Positions 9,250-18,892 are shown, numbered from the stretch's first letter. The stretch is DNA of 63,449 nt from Planctomycetaceae bacterium (GCA_002724245.1 PBOG01000104.1:1-63449), one strand, 5' to 3'. Notes: generated by a model not told the origin, from the letters alone. Translations and numbers: made by a program.

Positions 9250-10440
9250 TCAGCCAAAACGTGCCAACGAAAACATCTCCAGCGCGGCCGACGGCCGACC
9301 AGTGACCAGCCACTCCGCTAGCAACCGCCCTGTCACCGGCGCCAGCAACACACCCTTGGTAAAATGCCCGGCAGCCAGATACGCATTATCCCAGGACGGC
9401 AGTCGGTCAATAATCGGCATCCCATCGGGAGTGTGGGGCCGCAAACCGGTCCACACGTGGGGAAAGGCAACGTCCGCCAGTGCGGGAATCGCTTGCCGGG
9501 CAAGCTCCAACACCCTCTGGGTGGCCGCCGTGGTGATCTCGCGATCCGGACCGACGTATTCAACGGTTCCACCGGCAATCACGTGGCCAGTCGGCAGCTG
9601 TCGCTGAAGTTGCCCGCTCATCACGTTCTGCCCAAACAACGGCGGCAACGGGACACTGGCCAACGCCTGTCCCTTGGCCGGTGCCAAGGGCACCTCGATA
9701 CCTAATGGCATCAACAACTTCGCCGCCGACCACCCCGTCGTCAAAATGAGTTGCCCTGGGCAAATCGTCCCGGCAGTGGTCTCAACCGTTTCGATCTTGC
9801 CAGCCGCCCCCTGCAGACGTGCCACGTGGACTCCCGTTGCCAGGCGTACTTCACGGCGCGTCAATTCACGCGTCAGCCCGACCGCTAACCGGAGCGGATT
9901 CACCGTGGCATCCTCCGCATAGTAGAGGCCCGCTTCCACCGACTCGGCGAGTGCTGGCTCACATTCACGAAGCGCGCTACCGGTGATCAACTCGGCACCC
10001 CGACCGGCAGCCTGCTCGGCAGCAGCGTACTCGGACAACGGGCAGGGAAATTCATCCGGGGGTACTGCCAGCGAGCCACCGCGATGCCAATCGAAGTCCG
10101 CCCAGTCTTCCTCCGCCCAGGCGGCAAACATTTCTCGGCTTTCCACGCCAAGTGCTCGGAACGCAGTAGGAAATGTGGAACGCATTTGGCCGGCAAACAG
10201 TCCCCCACCGTTTGCCCGGGAAGCACCAGCAGCCAGCTCATCCTGTTCAACGAGCAACACTTGGCCAGCACCGCGCCGCGACAGTTCCAGCGCGATGGAA
10301 AGTCCCACAATCCCGCCACCCACGACCAACACATCGGGCCGCGATGGCAGCCCCTCATGCCCTGGAATCAACTCCTGACGCTGCGCGGATTCCAGCAACG
10401 TTTCCCAGATCGGTCGCTGGATCATCGGATCAGTTGCCAC
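9250..10440 (-). CDS. FAD-dependent oxidoreductase, DAO/glycine-oxidase type
   Basis: 396-residue flavoprotein of the D-amino-acid oxidase superfamily, closest in layout to glycine oxidase (ThiO) and sarcosine-oxidase-like enzymes that oxidise amino or imino acids to 2-oxo acids or imines. The FAD-binding VVGGGIVGLSIALELSRRG is at residues ~37-55 and is followed by the acidic ribose-binding EQD; the C-terminal GLRPHTPDGMPIID and AGHFTKGVLLAP segments close the FAD site. The open frame runs much further upstream, but a GTG at 10440 has AGGAGG five bases before it, and homology begins just after. It lies 44 bp after the Nramp-like gene, so the two probably form an operon. No signal peptide. Substrate unknown. 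Confidence 0.88.
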   Translation of the reverse strand: MATDPMIQRPIWETLLESAQRQELIPGHEGLPSRPDVLVVGGGIVGLSIALELSRRGAGQVLLVEQDELAAGASRANGGGLFAGQMRSTFPTAFRALGVESREMFAAWAEEDWADFDWHRGGSLAVPPDEFPCPLSEYAAAEQAAGRGAELITGSALRECEPALAESVEAGLYYAEDATVNPLRLAVGLTRELTRREVRLATGVHVARLQGAAGKIETVETTAGTICPGQLILTTGWSAAKLLMPLGIEVPLAPAKGQALASVPLPPLFGQNVMSGQLQRQLPTGHVIAGGTVEYVGPDREITTAATQRVLELARQAIPALADVAFPHVWTGLRPHTPDGMPIIDRLPSWDNAYLAAGHFTKGVLLAPVTGRLLAEWLVTGRPSAALEMFSLARFG

Positions 10441-10452
10441 GCTTACCTCCTC
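10438..10452 (-). promoter_or_regulatory. Shine-Dalgarno site fixing a GTG start
   Basis: On the minus strand GAGGAGGT precedes GTG at 10440 with an optimal short spacer. The next ATG (10425) is 20 bases from the same site. This settles the start of the DAO-type oxidoreductase. Confidence 0.7.
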
Positions 10453-10484
10453 ACATCCACCATCGCATCCCACAGAGCACGCGT

Positions 10485-11810
10485 TCAGCTCTCCACGATT
10501 GGCGACGCCTGCAGAACATTCCAAATCGCTTGAATCGCCTTCACTGCGACAATTACCGAGAGCACCAGCCAGGCTGCCATCACCAGATTTTCCCACGGTC
10601 GATTCTGGTACTCTGTACCAATCAGTTGTGCAGACGCTGTGATCTTCCAGAGGCCTGCCGCCAGGACTGGCAGCAGAATGATCTGGCCGCCATTGGCAAC
10701 CAACGTCAAGGTGACAAAGTCGGGCATCCCTGGCAAAGTCCAAATGAGTGGTGAAATCAGACAGAAGATCGCAATCACTCGGTACCACGGATGTGTGCGG
10801 TAGTCGGCCACGGTAAACATCTGATCTCCAGAGGCGCGCAACCGCAGCCACGCATGGCTACCCATCATTCCCAAGCCGATCGCATGTCCAATCAAAGACG
10901 TATAGATGGCGGAAAAGATGCCGACATAAAACAGCCACCTTCCGCCCGGTCCAAGCACCTCGCTGAGGAGGCGCGGCAGGTCGTCCATTTCTTCGATCGA
11001 GGGATCCGGCCACAGTAGTTTTGCCCCCAAAGTCCAGATCGCCAGATTGAGCACGATCATCACGCCCACCGCCAACAAGAAGTCATACACTTGCAGCCGC
11101 CGGAATCCGGGGCCACGCCAACCTTTGGCATCAAGAAAATAAGGATACACAAAGTTCATCAGCGAGCCGCCGATCGCTCCCAGCATCGCCGTCCCCACCA
11201 GGAGCGGATCAAATTGTCCGGCTTGTTCCGGCATTTCGAGACGATAAAAACCTTGCAAGATCGCTGCTGGCTCGGGCCCCACCCACAGCGCTGTCCCCAA
11301 CAACGATACGGATAGCACGGCCAGAAAGATTTTGAACAAGGTTTCGATGACCTGGTACTGCGGTCGCGTCACCAGCACCAAAGCCAGGCCGTTCCAGAGT
11401 AGTGCCCACATCCAGACCTCGCCCAGCCCAGTGACATTGCGGCATGCCTCACCCACACCAACCGTCATGTACGATCCGTAAACGTGGCCCATCACAATCG
11501 CCGCCACGAACAACAACGGTGCATACCCTGGGTGCAGACGAGCCAACCCGTCCAGTACCCCCTCTCCACGCGAATTGCAGAGTTGGTACTTCGCAATCAA
11601 CGAGACAAACAAGAACCGCATGACCACCGCCAGTACAAGCACCCACATCAGTGAGTAACCGTAGTTTGCCCCCGCCACTCCCATGTCGACGATGTCGCCC
11701 GCGCCCAGCCAAGTGAGCACCACAACCAGACCGGGACCGGTCGATTTCAGATAGCCCAGGAAAGAGGTCGGCAACTGGGCAGTCGCAGCCGAATGCGGAT
11801 GGTCGGACAT
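10485..11810 (-). CDS. Divergent Nramp-like membrane transporter
   Basis: 441-residue integral membrane protein with about eleven hydrophobic segments and the APC/LeuT-type arrangement of the Nramp family, whose classical members import Mn2+/Fe2+ with protons. The two metal-site signatures are not present: where TM1 normally has DPGN, this protein has GAGD (36-39), and where TM6 normally has MPH it reads GAIGGSLMNFVYPYFLDA (211-228). The transported substrate is therefore open; it could be another cation or a non-metal solute. The DAO-type oxidoreductase is encoded 44 bp downstream, which would fit import of an organic substrate, but that is inference. The ATG start has only a weak GAG upstream. 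Confidence 0.8.
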   Translation of the reverse strand: MSDHPHSAATAQLPTSFLGYLKSTGPGLVVVLTWLGAGDIVDMGVAGANYGYSLMWVLVLAVVMRFLFVSLIAKYQLCNSRGEGVLDGLARLHPGYAPLLFVAAIVMGHVYGSYMTVGVGEACRNVTGLGEVWMWALLWNGLALVLVTRPQYQVIETLFKIFLAVLSVSLLGTALWVGPEPAAILQGFYRLEMPEQAGQFDPLLVGTAMLGAIGGSLMNFVYPYFLDAKGWRGPGFRRLQVYDFLLAVGVMIVLNLAIWTLGAKLLWPDPSIEEMDDLPRLLSEVLGPGGRWLFYVGIFSAIYTSLIGHAIGLGMMGSHAWLRLRASGDQMFTVADYRTHPWYRVIAIFCLISPLIWTLPGMPDFVTLTLVANGGQIILLPVLAAGLWKITASAQLIGTEYQNRPWENLVMAAWLVLSVIVAVKAIQAIWNVLQASPIVES

Positions 11811-11926
11811 GGATGCTCACAATCAAAATGGCTCGGCCAACGGTCCATTCCGCAGGCGAGTAAAACGGAAACGAAAGTCCAGGTAAAGCGTCCTTGCAAA
11901 ACGTGCCCGGCGGCGGGTTCGTCCCG

Positions 11927-13219
11927 TCACGCTTTGTTCGGCCAGTTGTCAGGAACCCGCCAGCGTACGAGCTCGCCGGTATCAGCCTGATTGTGATGCG
12001 GCGGCGCGGCGTTCCTGCCAGGATCAACCGGGCCATCCCCCGGATTGTCGATGCGGTGCGTGTAGTAGCCAGTCAGAATTGACCCATCCTGTAGTTGGAC
12101 ACTCCGCGGGTGCCCGCAGTAACCAGACCAACTGTGCCAAGACAGGATAATCGGCTGATCGAGTGCCCACGTCTGTCCGTGATCGTGGCTACCGACGACC
12201 TGCGTGCCATAGGGAAACTGTCGATTCCCGTACAGCAACAGCATACGGCCATCGCGCAGATACAGCGGGTAAGCACCTGCGGCTTGCAGGACTCCCAGTC
12301 CCGTCGGAATGGGGTCAGTCCAGCTGCGTCCACCGTCATCGGAATAGAACTGGAACGCCGCGTCCCCGGCTTCGGATCCCAGCGGTGCATTCCGTCCACC
12401 TGGCACCCGGTCAGCAAACTCCTTGACCCGGCGGATCTGCGCTGCGCTCGATCGCGTCACGCCATAGATACGATTCAGCGGTGGAATATACGCGTAACTG
12501 ACCTCATCAGAGTCGGTCCGCGTGGGCACCCGTGTGACGTCTCCCCAGGTGCGCCCGTCATCGGTCGACCGAATCACGTAAGCGGCCCATTGGTACCCGC
12601 CCACCACACGGCAGATGTGCATCATCAGCGTCCCATCGCCCAGCTCGATGGGACCGTGACATTCACCCATTGTTAGTGCACCCGTCTCTCCCGGCACTAC
12701 ATCTGCCGGCAACTCAAACGTCTGCCAGGTCTGCCCCTGATCGGTCGAGCGGCTGATGCCGCCGGTGTGCCCAAGTATCAGCGTTCCATTGCGCAGCGCG
12801 CGAAATCCATTAGTGCGTCCCGGCATCGATAACACACGAGGTTTGGAAAACGTGCGTCCATTGTCTGTCGAAATCTGCAACGTGCAGTGTGACTCTTTGT
12901 GCACCGGCGGCTCAATAAACCCTGCGGCCAGGATCGTACCATCCGCCAATTGTGCAGCCTGTGGTTTCCCCGCATCTTCCAATTTCACTCGCACCGCGGG
13001 CAGCTGCTGTACACGCCACACCTCGTGCATATCGACGCTGTCAAATCCGTTGCGCTGGCCGGTTGGCTTCGGGTAGGGTACCGCTCGTTGTTTGTCGCGC
13101 AGCAGCTGTGCAGCGGTCAGTCCAGGTGGAGCGGCCGCACCACCTCGACGGGTCAGTGCCAGCGCAGTCAACGCTCCGGCTGTGCCGGTCAGGCGACGAT
13201 GAAAATGACGTCGATGCAT
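11927..13219 (-). CDS. Secreted BNR/Asp-box repeat protein (sialidase-like)
   Basis: 430-residue six-bladed beta-propeller of the sialidase/neuraminidase fold. Asp-box motifs (S-x-D-x-G-x-T/S-W/F) occur at least five times: STDNGRTF, STDQGQTW, STDDGRTW, SDDGGRSW, SHDHGQTW. The N-terminus (MHRRHFHRRLTGTAGALTALAL) is a Tat-like export signal with paired arginines. The start has GGAGG eight bases upstream. Whether it is a true exo-alpha-sialidase is uncertain, because Asp boxes are structural and the catalytic Arg triad cannot be assigned by eye. It lies upstream of the Nramp-like gene on the same strand, 116 bp away, and diverges from the PHP-type hydrolase. Confidence 0.85.
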   Translation of the reverse strand: MHRRHFHRRLTGTAGALTALALTRRGGAAAPPGLTAAQLLRDKQRAVPYPKPTGQRNGFDSVDMHEVWRVQQLPAVRVKLEDAGKPQAAQLADGTILAAGFIEPPVHKESHCTLQISTDNGRTFSKPRVLSMPGRTNGFRALRNGTLILGHTGGISRSTDQGQTWQTFELPADVVPGETGALTMGECHGPIELGDGTLMMHICRVVGGYQWAAYVIRSTDDGRTWGDVTRVPTRTDSDEVSYAYIPPLNRIYGVTRSSAAQIRRVKEFADRVPGGRNAPLGSEAGDAAFQFYSDDGGRSWTDPIPTGLGVLQAAGAYPLYLRDGRMLLLYGNRQFPYGTQVVGSHDHGQTWALDQPIILSWHSWSGYCGHPRSVQLQDGSILTGYYTHRIDNPGDGPVDPGRNAAPPHHNQADTGELVRWRVPDNWPNKA

Positions 13220-13545
13220 GGCGTAAACCTCCAGCAGTAGGCAATTCGGTCGGTCATTTCAGGGTGGACTTTTCTCCAGCAAAGAGCAGGTTACCTGGAG
13301 TCATTCCGGAACCTGCCCGGCCTCTACCATAACGCACCGAGACTGCAGGCGACAGCAAGCCCGCGCTCTCGCCTAGAAACATTCTGCTGGGCAGATTGCT
13401 CTCCAGGGTTGCCTTCTGGCTGGCTGTCACCTCCAATGCAGCGCAGCAGCCATTTGTACCTTCCTACTAAAATCCTGGACCTGCGAAACTCCTGGAACGC
13501 GGCTCCTTCCTGCGTGACAGCCGGGACACGCCAGTGTGAGAGAAC
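13220..13545. other. 326-bp divergent intergenic region
   Basis: Separates the start codons of the BNR-repeat gene (minus) and the PHP-type hydrolase gene (plus), so it must carry both promoters. I see no convincing -35/-10 pair, hairpin or small gene in it. Confidence 0.5.
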
Positions 13546-15723
13546 ATGAAAGCAAAACACCCATACGACGTCGAAGTCCAGAGACGAGCCTGTCGGACTG
13601 CCTCACCTGGCCCGTGTGCCCACCGCCCCAGGTGCTACATCGCGCTGGTTGCGTTCTTGCTGCTCAAGATAATTCCAACCGTTTCGATGCTGGCAGAAGA
13701 ATCGGCACCACAACAGTTACTGACGTCGCTACGACACCTGCGATCCGGTGAACAGCGCGAGTGGAATAACTTCCCAGAACAAGCTCAGGGTGATCATCTG
13801 GAACTGTCCTTTACCGCCTCACCGGACCAGCAAATCAGTACACTCTCCCTGCGACAACAGGACGTCAAACAATTGTGGTCCGTAAGACTGAATGGCAAGA
13901 TGCTGGGACGCTTGCAGCGCGACGAAAATGACATGCGTGTCTATCTCTCAGTCCCTGCAGGTACTCTGAGAAAAACGGGCAATCACCTGAAGATTTCCTC
14001 CACGGCCCAGCGTGGCACCGATGACATCCGTGTGGGAGAGATCGCACTGCACCCGCGGGCACCCAACCAGGTACTGCGAGACGCCCGGCTGCACGTCACT
14101 GTGATCGATCGTGATACCGGACAAACCACTCCCTGTCGCTTGACCATCCTCAACAGTGCTGGTTCCCTACAATCCGTTGGTGCTGTCTCAGACGACCAAC
14201 TGGCAGTTCGACCGGGAATCGTCTACACCGCCAGCGGATCCGCCTGGATCGGGCTGCCGACCGGCGACTACACACTCTACGCTGGCCGCGGTTTTGAATA
14301 CTCACTGGCGACAGCCCGGCTTTCACTCGAGCAGGGTGCCGAACGCCGGCTGACATTGACAATCCATCGCGAGGTGGACACCCGTGGCTACGTAGCTTGC
14401 GACCCACACGTCCACACGCTGACCCATTCCGGGCACGGTGACGCTACTGCCTTAGAGCGGATGATCACCCTGGCAGGTGAAGGGATCGAACTTCCAATCA
14501 CCACCGAACACAACCGGCACGTAGACCTGGAGCCTTTGGCCCAAACAATGAAGCTCGATTCCCGGTTTACGCCAGTGATTGGGAACGAAGTCACCACGCC
14601 CGTCGGTCACTTCAACATCTTTCCTGTGGCTCCTGGTGCAGCCGTCCCCGACCACACCGGCACCGACTGGCCGAGCGTCTTTGCTGCCATCGGCAAAGTG
14701 GACGATGTGCAGGTGGTCATTCTCAATCATGGCCGCGATCTACACTCGCAAGTCCGGCCTCTCGGCCCTGCCTGGCATCACGCGCTCGTAGGTGACAATC
14801 TGCGAGGCTGGCCAATCGGATTCAATGCGATGGAAATCGTCAATTCCGCCGCCACCCAGAGTGATCCGCTCCAGCTCTTTCACGACTGGCTAGGGCTGCT
14901 GAACCACGGCCATCGCGTAACACCGATCGGCAGTAGTGACTCCCACGACGTGGGACGGCACTTTGTCGGCCAGGCACGCACCTACATCCGCAGTCCGGAC
15001 AAGGACGTCGGCAAGATCGATCGTGTAGCTGCCGCGCGTCAAATGGTAGCTGGGCGAGTACTGATGAGTTACGGCCTGTTAACCGACCTGACTGTGAACC
15101 AGACGTTCCGGCCGGGAGACTGCGCGACCATTGTGTCACCGCAGCTTCACGTCGAGGTCTGCGTACGTGGTCCGCATTGGGTGCAGGCGCAGCGTGTAGC
15201 CCTGTTCGCCAATGGTCAGCGCATCGCGGAGCAAACCATCGACATAGAGGCACAACGCCCCGGTGAGGGGATCATTTGGAAACAGTCGTGGCAATTCCCC
15301 CGGCCGCCTCACGATGTCCACCTGGTGGCGTTGGCCACCGGCCCGGGCATCCGACAGCTCTACTGGCCAACCGCCAAACCGTACCAACCCACCTCGGACA
15401 ATCCACAGACCACTGTGGTCGGCTGTTCCGGGGCGATCTGGCTGGATGTCGATGGAGACGGCCAATCGACAAGTGCTCGCGAACTCGCCCAGCAACATGT
15501 CGCCGCAGCAGCTGGGGATCTGCCAGGCTTGCTGGGCGCATTAGCCGGCTACGATGCCGCAGTCGTCGCTCAGGCCGCCCACTTATACCACCGCCATAGC
15601 GAAGCGCTTTTGACGCCCGCCGCACAGCGCGCGATCCGCGCCGCCACGCCTGCCACACGAGCTGCCATTGGCCTCTACCTGCAAACCTGGGGCGAGACGC
15701 AACAAGCGCGGCGCAGACGCTGA
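13546..15723 (+). CDS. Secreted CehA/McbA-like PHP-domain metallohydrolase
   Basis: 725 residues. The C-terminal half carries a PHP-type metal site: CDPHVHT (~285-291), TTEHN (~321-325), ILNHG and GSSDSHD (~465-471), which supply His/Asp ligands for two or three metals as in CehA/McbA-family carbamate or ester hydrolases and related phosphoesterases. The N-terminal ~280 residues look like beta-sandwich domains, including a carbohydrate-binding-like segment and a prealbumin-like segment (LHVTVIDRDTGQTTPCRLTI). A hydrophobic stretch at ~31-50 (YIALVAFLLLKIIPTVSML) follows an unusually long, Arg-rich n-region, so it is either a long signal peptide or the true start is downstream. ATG has GAGAG upstream. 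Substrate unknown. Confidence 0.85.
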   Translation: MKAKHPYDVEVQRRACRTASPGPCAHRPRCYIALVAFLLLKIIPTVSMLAEESAPQQLLTSLRHLRSGEQREWNNFPEQAQGDHLELSFTASPDQQISTLSLRQQDVKQLWSVRLNGKMLGRLQRDENDMRVYLSVPAGTLRKTGNHLKISSTAQRGTDDIRVGEIALHPRAPNQVLRDARLHVTVIDRDTGQTTPCRLTILNSAGSLQSVGAVSDDQLAVRPGIVYTASGSAWIGLPTGDYTLYAGRGFEYSLATARLSLEQGAERRLTLTIHREVDTRGYVACDPHVHTLTHSGHGDATALERMITLAGEGIELPITTEHNRHVDLEPLAQTMKLDSRFTPVIGNEVTTPVGHFNIFPVAPGAAVPDHTGTDWPSVFAAIGKVDDVQVVILNHGRDLHSQVRPLGPAWHHALVGDNLRGWPIGFNAMEIVNSAATQSDPLQLFHDWLGLLNHGHRVTPIGSSDSHDVGRHFVGQARTYIRSPDKDVGKIDRVAAARQMVAGRVLMSYGLLTDLTVNQTFRPGDCATIVSPQLHVEVCVRGPHWVQAQRVALFANGQRIAEQTIDIEAQRPGEGIIWKQSWQFPRPPHDVHLVALATGPGIRQLYWPTAKPYQPTSDNPQTTVVGCSGAIWLDVDGDGQSTSARELAQQHVAAAAGDLPGLLGALAGYDAAVVAQAAHLYHRHSEALLTPAAQRAIRAATPATRAAIGLYLQTWGETQQARRRR

Positions 15724-15893
15724 CAATAGGACCGCATTGCCTCTGAGTGACCGTGGCATCATTGCCCTCTGGCTGCGGTTCGTCGCGCCGAACTCCAACC
15801 TGCCACGCACCACTCCGTTGGGTACCAGAACAGTATCCTGTCCCGGCACAACTGCCTGTGGCGAAGAGCACAACGATTGATTTTTCGCGGCGC

Positions 15894-15927
15894 AAAAAAA
15901 TACCCACGGGAGTCACACTCCCGCGGG
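15894..15927 (-). terminator. Rho-independent terminator of the porin gene
   Basis: On the minus strand, an 11-bp GC-rich stem (arms 15917-15927 and 15903-15913, one mismatch) with a 3-base loop is followed by TA and seven T residues (15900-15894). It lies 45 bp downstream of the porin stop codon in the correct orientation. Confidence 0.85.
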
Positions 15928-15971
15928 CATAAACAAACTCAGGCAGGCGGACCTGAATTTATACTCCTCGT

Positions 15972-17516
15972 TTAGAAGTCAACCATCCAGCGAACACCGA
16001 TAATGCTGTAGTCATCATCATGTGCTGTTGCCTGGGCGTCATACACACCTTCGACGACTTTCGAGTCGGCGATCGCACCATGCATGTAACTGAACTGGAC
16101 GCGAGCTCGCGCATTCCACCACCAATTGACGACGGCACTGATCGAGTTGCCTTCACCACCGTAAATCGCACTATCGCCAATGCCATCCGTGAAATCGGCC
16201 GTTGAGTAACGAACCGAAACTTGCCAGGCACCGGTGAACAGACCATTGGCCGGATCCCAGGGAGTGATCGGCAACGTACGTCCCAGCGTACCTGACTTGC
16301 GCGACCAGGGTGTGTATTCACCAGTTAACCAGTAAGCAACGTAGATGTAACCACCGTCAAAAGTGAGGTCACTAAGCCCGTTGTTACGGGTCATGTTGAC
16401 GCTCTGGTATTCGCCGACGATGCTGAGTGCACCCATGTTGAACGCCATTTCGGCACCAAACAACATATAGTCTTCTGCACCCAGAATCTTGCCCGTATTC
16501 AGCCAGCGTTTTTGCGTGCGGGCTTCTGGACGTGTGTAGAAGCGGGCTTCTTCCGTACCACTGTCATCCGGATCGGCAATACTTCCGGAGAGAGCCCAGT
16601 GCGCGTAGGTACGGCCGCCATCTTCCCAGACAAAGGTATTGGCAATGCGACTGGCCAGCTCCGCCTGGTGATGCTGGTAATCGTCACCAGCACCATCGAC
16701 GGCCTTGTATTTGCCTGTCGTCGCGACGTCTTCCATCAGGAACACGCCACCGCGCCAATTCCACGCCTGGTCTTCGGAAATACCGTAGGAGAGCAGGCCG
16801 AATCGACGAGCATCTTGATTGAACGCTTCAACAATGTAGGGCCGTTCTGTGTAGACGTTGTAACGACTACTGTTGAGGTGATCCAAACCATACGGCCGCT
16901 TCTGATTACCCAGTTGCACCGTCTGCAGTACAGGGATATTTTTCCACCCCAAGTAGGCATCCTTGAAGGCCATCTTGTTCGGCGCGGCGAACTCCATCTC
17001 AATCTTGTAGTTCATGTTTTCGCCGAGGTCACCAGCAGGGCCGAACCGCAAACGCCGGAAGCTCCAATGGTCCTGCGGGCGTGTCGCGGCATCACCGCGC
17101 TCGGCAATATTCGCTCCTTCGTCCGTCGTCGGGTAACCCCAGAAATCAAAGTGGACACGTCCGGTCCATTTCTGGGTCGAGGCGGCTTTGACGCCAGCCA
17201 GGGCGGCCTTGACGTTAGGGTCTGTCACCGTACCGCTGTCAGGATCACCCAGTCGCTCGGGACCCGGGTCACTTTCCCTGCCTTTGTCCGCCGCCAGCGT
17301 CTGCAGAGCTGACGTATACTGGACCGTTCCTTGCGGGAGCAAAATGTTCGAATTTTCAAAATACTCCTGGGAAAATACGACACCCGGAATCGCTGACACC
17401 AGCAGGGCAAATCCGCACAGCATGCCTTTTACCAGCATGCCTTTTACCATCATGCCTTTTACCATCATGCCTTTTACCATCATGCCTTTTACCATCGCAT
17501 CCGCTATTTCTAGCAT
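15972..17516 (-). CDS. OprP/OprO-type outer-membrane porin
   Basis: Up to 514 residues, a beta-barrel porin of the phosphate-selective porin O/P group. Typical features are strands rich in alternating hydrophobic residues, aromatic girdles, the YKIEMEF... AYLGWKN segment, the NQKRPYGLDHLNSSRY segment shared by OprP-like proteins, and a C-terminal phenylalanine (GVRWMVDF) for BAM insertion. The signal peptide proper is LCGFALLVSAIPGVVFSQ. Before it come five copies of M/L-V-K-G-M encoded by a perfect 15-bp repeat, so the true start may be any of several ATGs. A terminator follows. The presence of an outer-membrane porin fits a diderm planctomycete. Solute specificity cannot be assigned. Confidence 0.88.
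   Translation of the reverse strand: MLEIADAMVKGMMVKGMMVKGMMVKGMLVKGMLCGFALLVSAIPGVVFSQEYFENSNILLPQGTVQYTSALQTLAADKGRESDPGPERLGDPDSGTVTDPNVKAALAGVKAASTQKWTGRVHFDFWGYPTTDEGANIAERGDAATRPQDHWSFRRLRFGPAGDLGENMNYKIEMEFAAPNKMAFKDAYLGWKNIPVLQTVQLGNQKRPYGLDHLNSSRYNVYTERPYIVEAFNQDARRFGLLSYGISEDQAWNWRGGVFLMEDVATTGKYKAVDGAGDDYQHHQAELASRIANTFVWEDGGRTYAHWALSGSIADPDDSGTEEARFYTRPEARTQKRWLNTGKILGAEDYMLFGAEMAFNMGALSIVGEYQSVNMTRNNGLSDLTFDGGYIYVAYWLTGEYTPWSRKSGTLGRTLPITPWDPANGLFTGAWQVSVRYSTADFTDGIGDSAIYGGEGNSISAVVNWWWNARARVQFSYMHGAIADSKVVEGVYDAQATAHDDDYSIIGVRWMVDF
17421..17495 (-). repeat. Five 15-bp tandem repeats at the porin start
   Basis: Five head-to-tail 15-bp units; on the minus strand each reads ATGGTAAAAGGCATG, the one nearest the signal peptide (17421-17435) having CTG for the first ATG. 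They encode (M/L-V-K-G-M)x5 in frame. Each unit supplies AAAAGG a few bases before an ATG, so every added unit adds a potential ribosome site and start codon without shifting the frame. Confidence 0.9.
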
Positions 17517-17938
17517 TCAGTACGGACTTTCAAGACCTTCGAGCGCCTCCGACGATGTCGTGGGTCCAGGCGATAAGCTCCCACGAGAAAGTAAATCGAC
17601 ACTCAGGACACTATTTCCACAAAGTCAAATACGCGCCGTAGCCATCTCCGCGAATTCTTCATATTTACATTGGGTCAAAACCCTGACGACCGTCACAATC
17701 CCCGTAAACACCTGAGCACGTCCGTAAAGGAACCGGCACTCTGATCACAATCGAACGGCGCAGGATGGCGCCCTCGTGGGGATTCATAGCGACGGTGCGG
17801 GCGGCACCAATGTCAGACGCCACTAGCGCGAGTCAGGGCCCCTGGAAACCCCGCGCAGCAGCACCCGCTCACGAACGGACCAAACGGGCAGGCTGGCCTC
17901 GGCATAGACAAGGAAGGTCTGATGATTTCTGCGGCTTA
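17517..17938. other. 422-bp intergenic region upstream of the porin gene
   Basis: Lies between the porin start and the end of the upstream amidohydrolase gene, both on the minus strand. It contains an AT-richer stretch around 17625-17680 that could hold the porin promoter, but I cannot identify reliable -35/-10 elements. No small gene seen. Confidence 0.4.
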
Positions 17939-18892
17939 TCAGCTGGCCGGCAATTTCCAGATCCGAGCTGCGTTGAGCCCCAGCATCTTGCGTTTATCTT
18001 CCTTGGTCAGGAAAGGAATATGTTGCCGTACCAGGTCAAGTTCCGCTGCCAGCGTAGGTCGGTCATAAACGCCGCGCACACTGCCAGGATAGCCGGTTCC
18101 CCACAACAACTTGTCCGGCCCAAAGGCCTCGTAGACCTGTTTAACCCAGGGCAGCGCGTCGGCGAACGGATACTTGCCAGAGGCCGAAACCGAGGTCAAC
18201 TCCGAGACTTTGACGGCAGCATTGGGGTACTTCCCCAACGCCAGCAGCTTGTCCAGGTTCTGCTGGACATTGTCGCCGCCGAGGTTGATCTGGCTGAGAT
18301 GGTCGACCACGACCTGCACGCCTGGGTAGCGGCGGATCATCTGCTCCAGCCGCGGCAGCTGGCCGGTAGCAATAAACAGGTTGAACACGGCGCCCAACTT
18401 TTGCGCACGCTGCCAAAGCCGATGATGCGCGGGTGACGTTAGCCAGGCATCGCCACCGCGCGCACCAGCATCATAATAGATCGCGCTGAAACGCATACCG
18501 GCGAGTCCCTGTTTGGTCATCCAGTACTCGAGCTTGTCCGCCACCTGGGGATCGGTCGGATCGATCAATCCGTGTGCACGAAAGCGGTGCGGATGCTGCT
18601 TCATACAGTACACGGTGTAGGTATTATCCCAACCGTGGTAAATCGTCTGGACCAGAATGCAATGTGTCACTCCATTCTTGTCCATATCCGTGACCAACTC
18701 CTCCACCGTCGCACCCACTTTGGGGCCTTTGAAATCGGTTTCGTACGGATGGTCGTAGGGCCACTTCTTCGCGTCACCCGACCAGGTATGCATATGCGTG
18801 TCGACAATCGGATCCCCTGCTTTGGCCGCCTGCAGTTGAGGGGTAACCGCCACTGCGGCCGCCGCGCCGCCAATCCATGTCCGCCGCGTCAT
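17939..18892 (-). CDS. Exported amidohydrolase-2 family TIM-barrel protein
   Basis: 317 residues of the amidohydrolase_2 (PF04909-type) family, metal-dependent hydrolases, lactonases and decarboxylases. Metal-site motifs are DTHMHTW (after the leader), VVVDHLSQ in the middle and LLWGTGYPGSV near the end. The ATG at 18892 is preferred because it begins a compact Tat-like leader, MTRRTWIGGAAAAVAV; the frame extends upstream without ribosome-site support. Family members often act on lactones or aromatic acids, but the substrate here is unknown. It diverges from the sulfatase gene across ~280 bp, which may hold shared regulation. Confidence 0.85.
   Translation of the reverse strand: MTRRTWIGGAAAAVAVTPQLQAAKAGDPIVDTHMHTWSGDAKKWPYDHPYETDFKGPKVGATVEELVTDMDKNGVTHCILVQTIYHGWDNTYTVYCMKQHPHRFRAHGLIDPTDPQVADKLEYWMTKQGLAGMRFSAIYYDAGARGGDAWLTSPAHHRLWQRAQKLGAVFNLFIATGQLPRLEQMIRRYPGVQVVVDHLSQINLGGDNVQQNLDKLLALGKYPNAAVKVSELTSVSASGKYPFADALPWVKQVYEAFGPDKLLWGTGYPGSVRGVYDRPTLAAELDLVRQHIPFLTKEDKRKMLGLNAARIWKLPAS

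Noticed and set aside
10441-10851. Longer N-terminus for the DAO-type oxidoreductase
   Set aside because: The extension overlaps the end of the Nramp-like gene, has no homology-like content, and a strong ribosome site marks the GTG at 10440.
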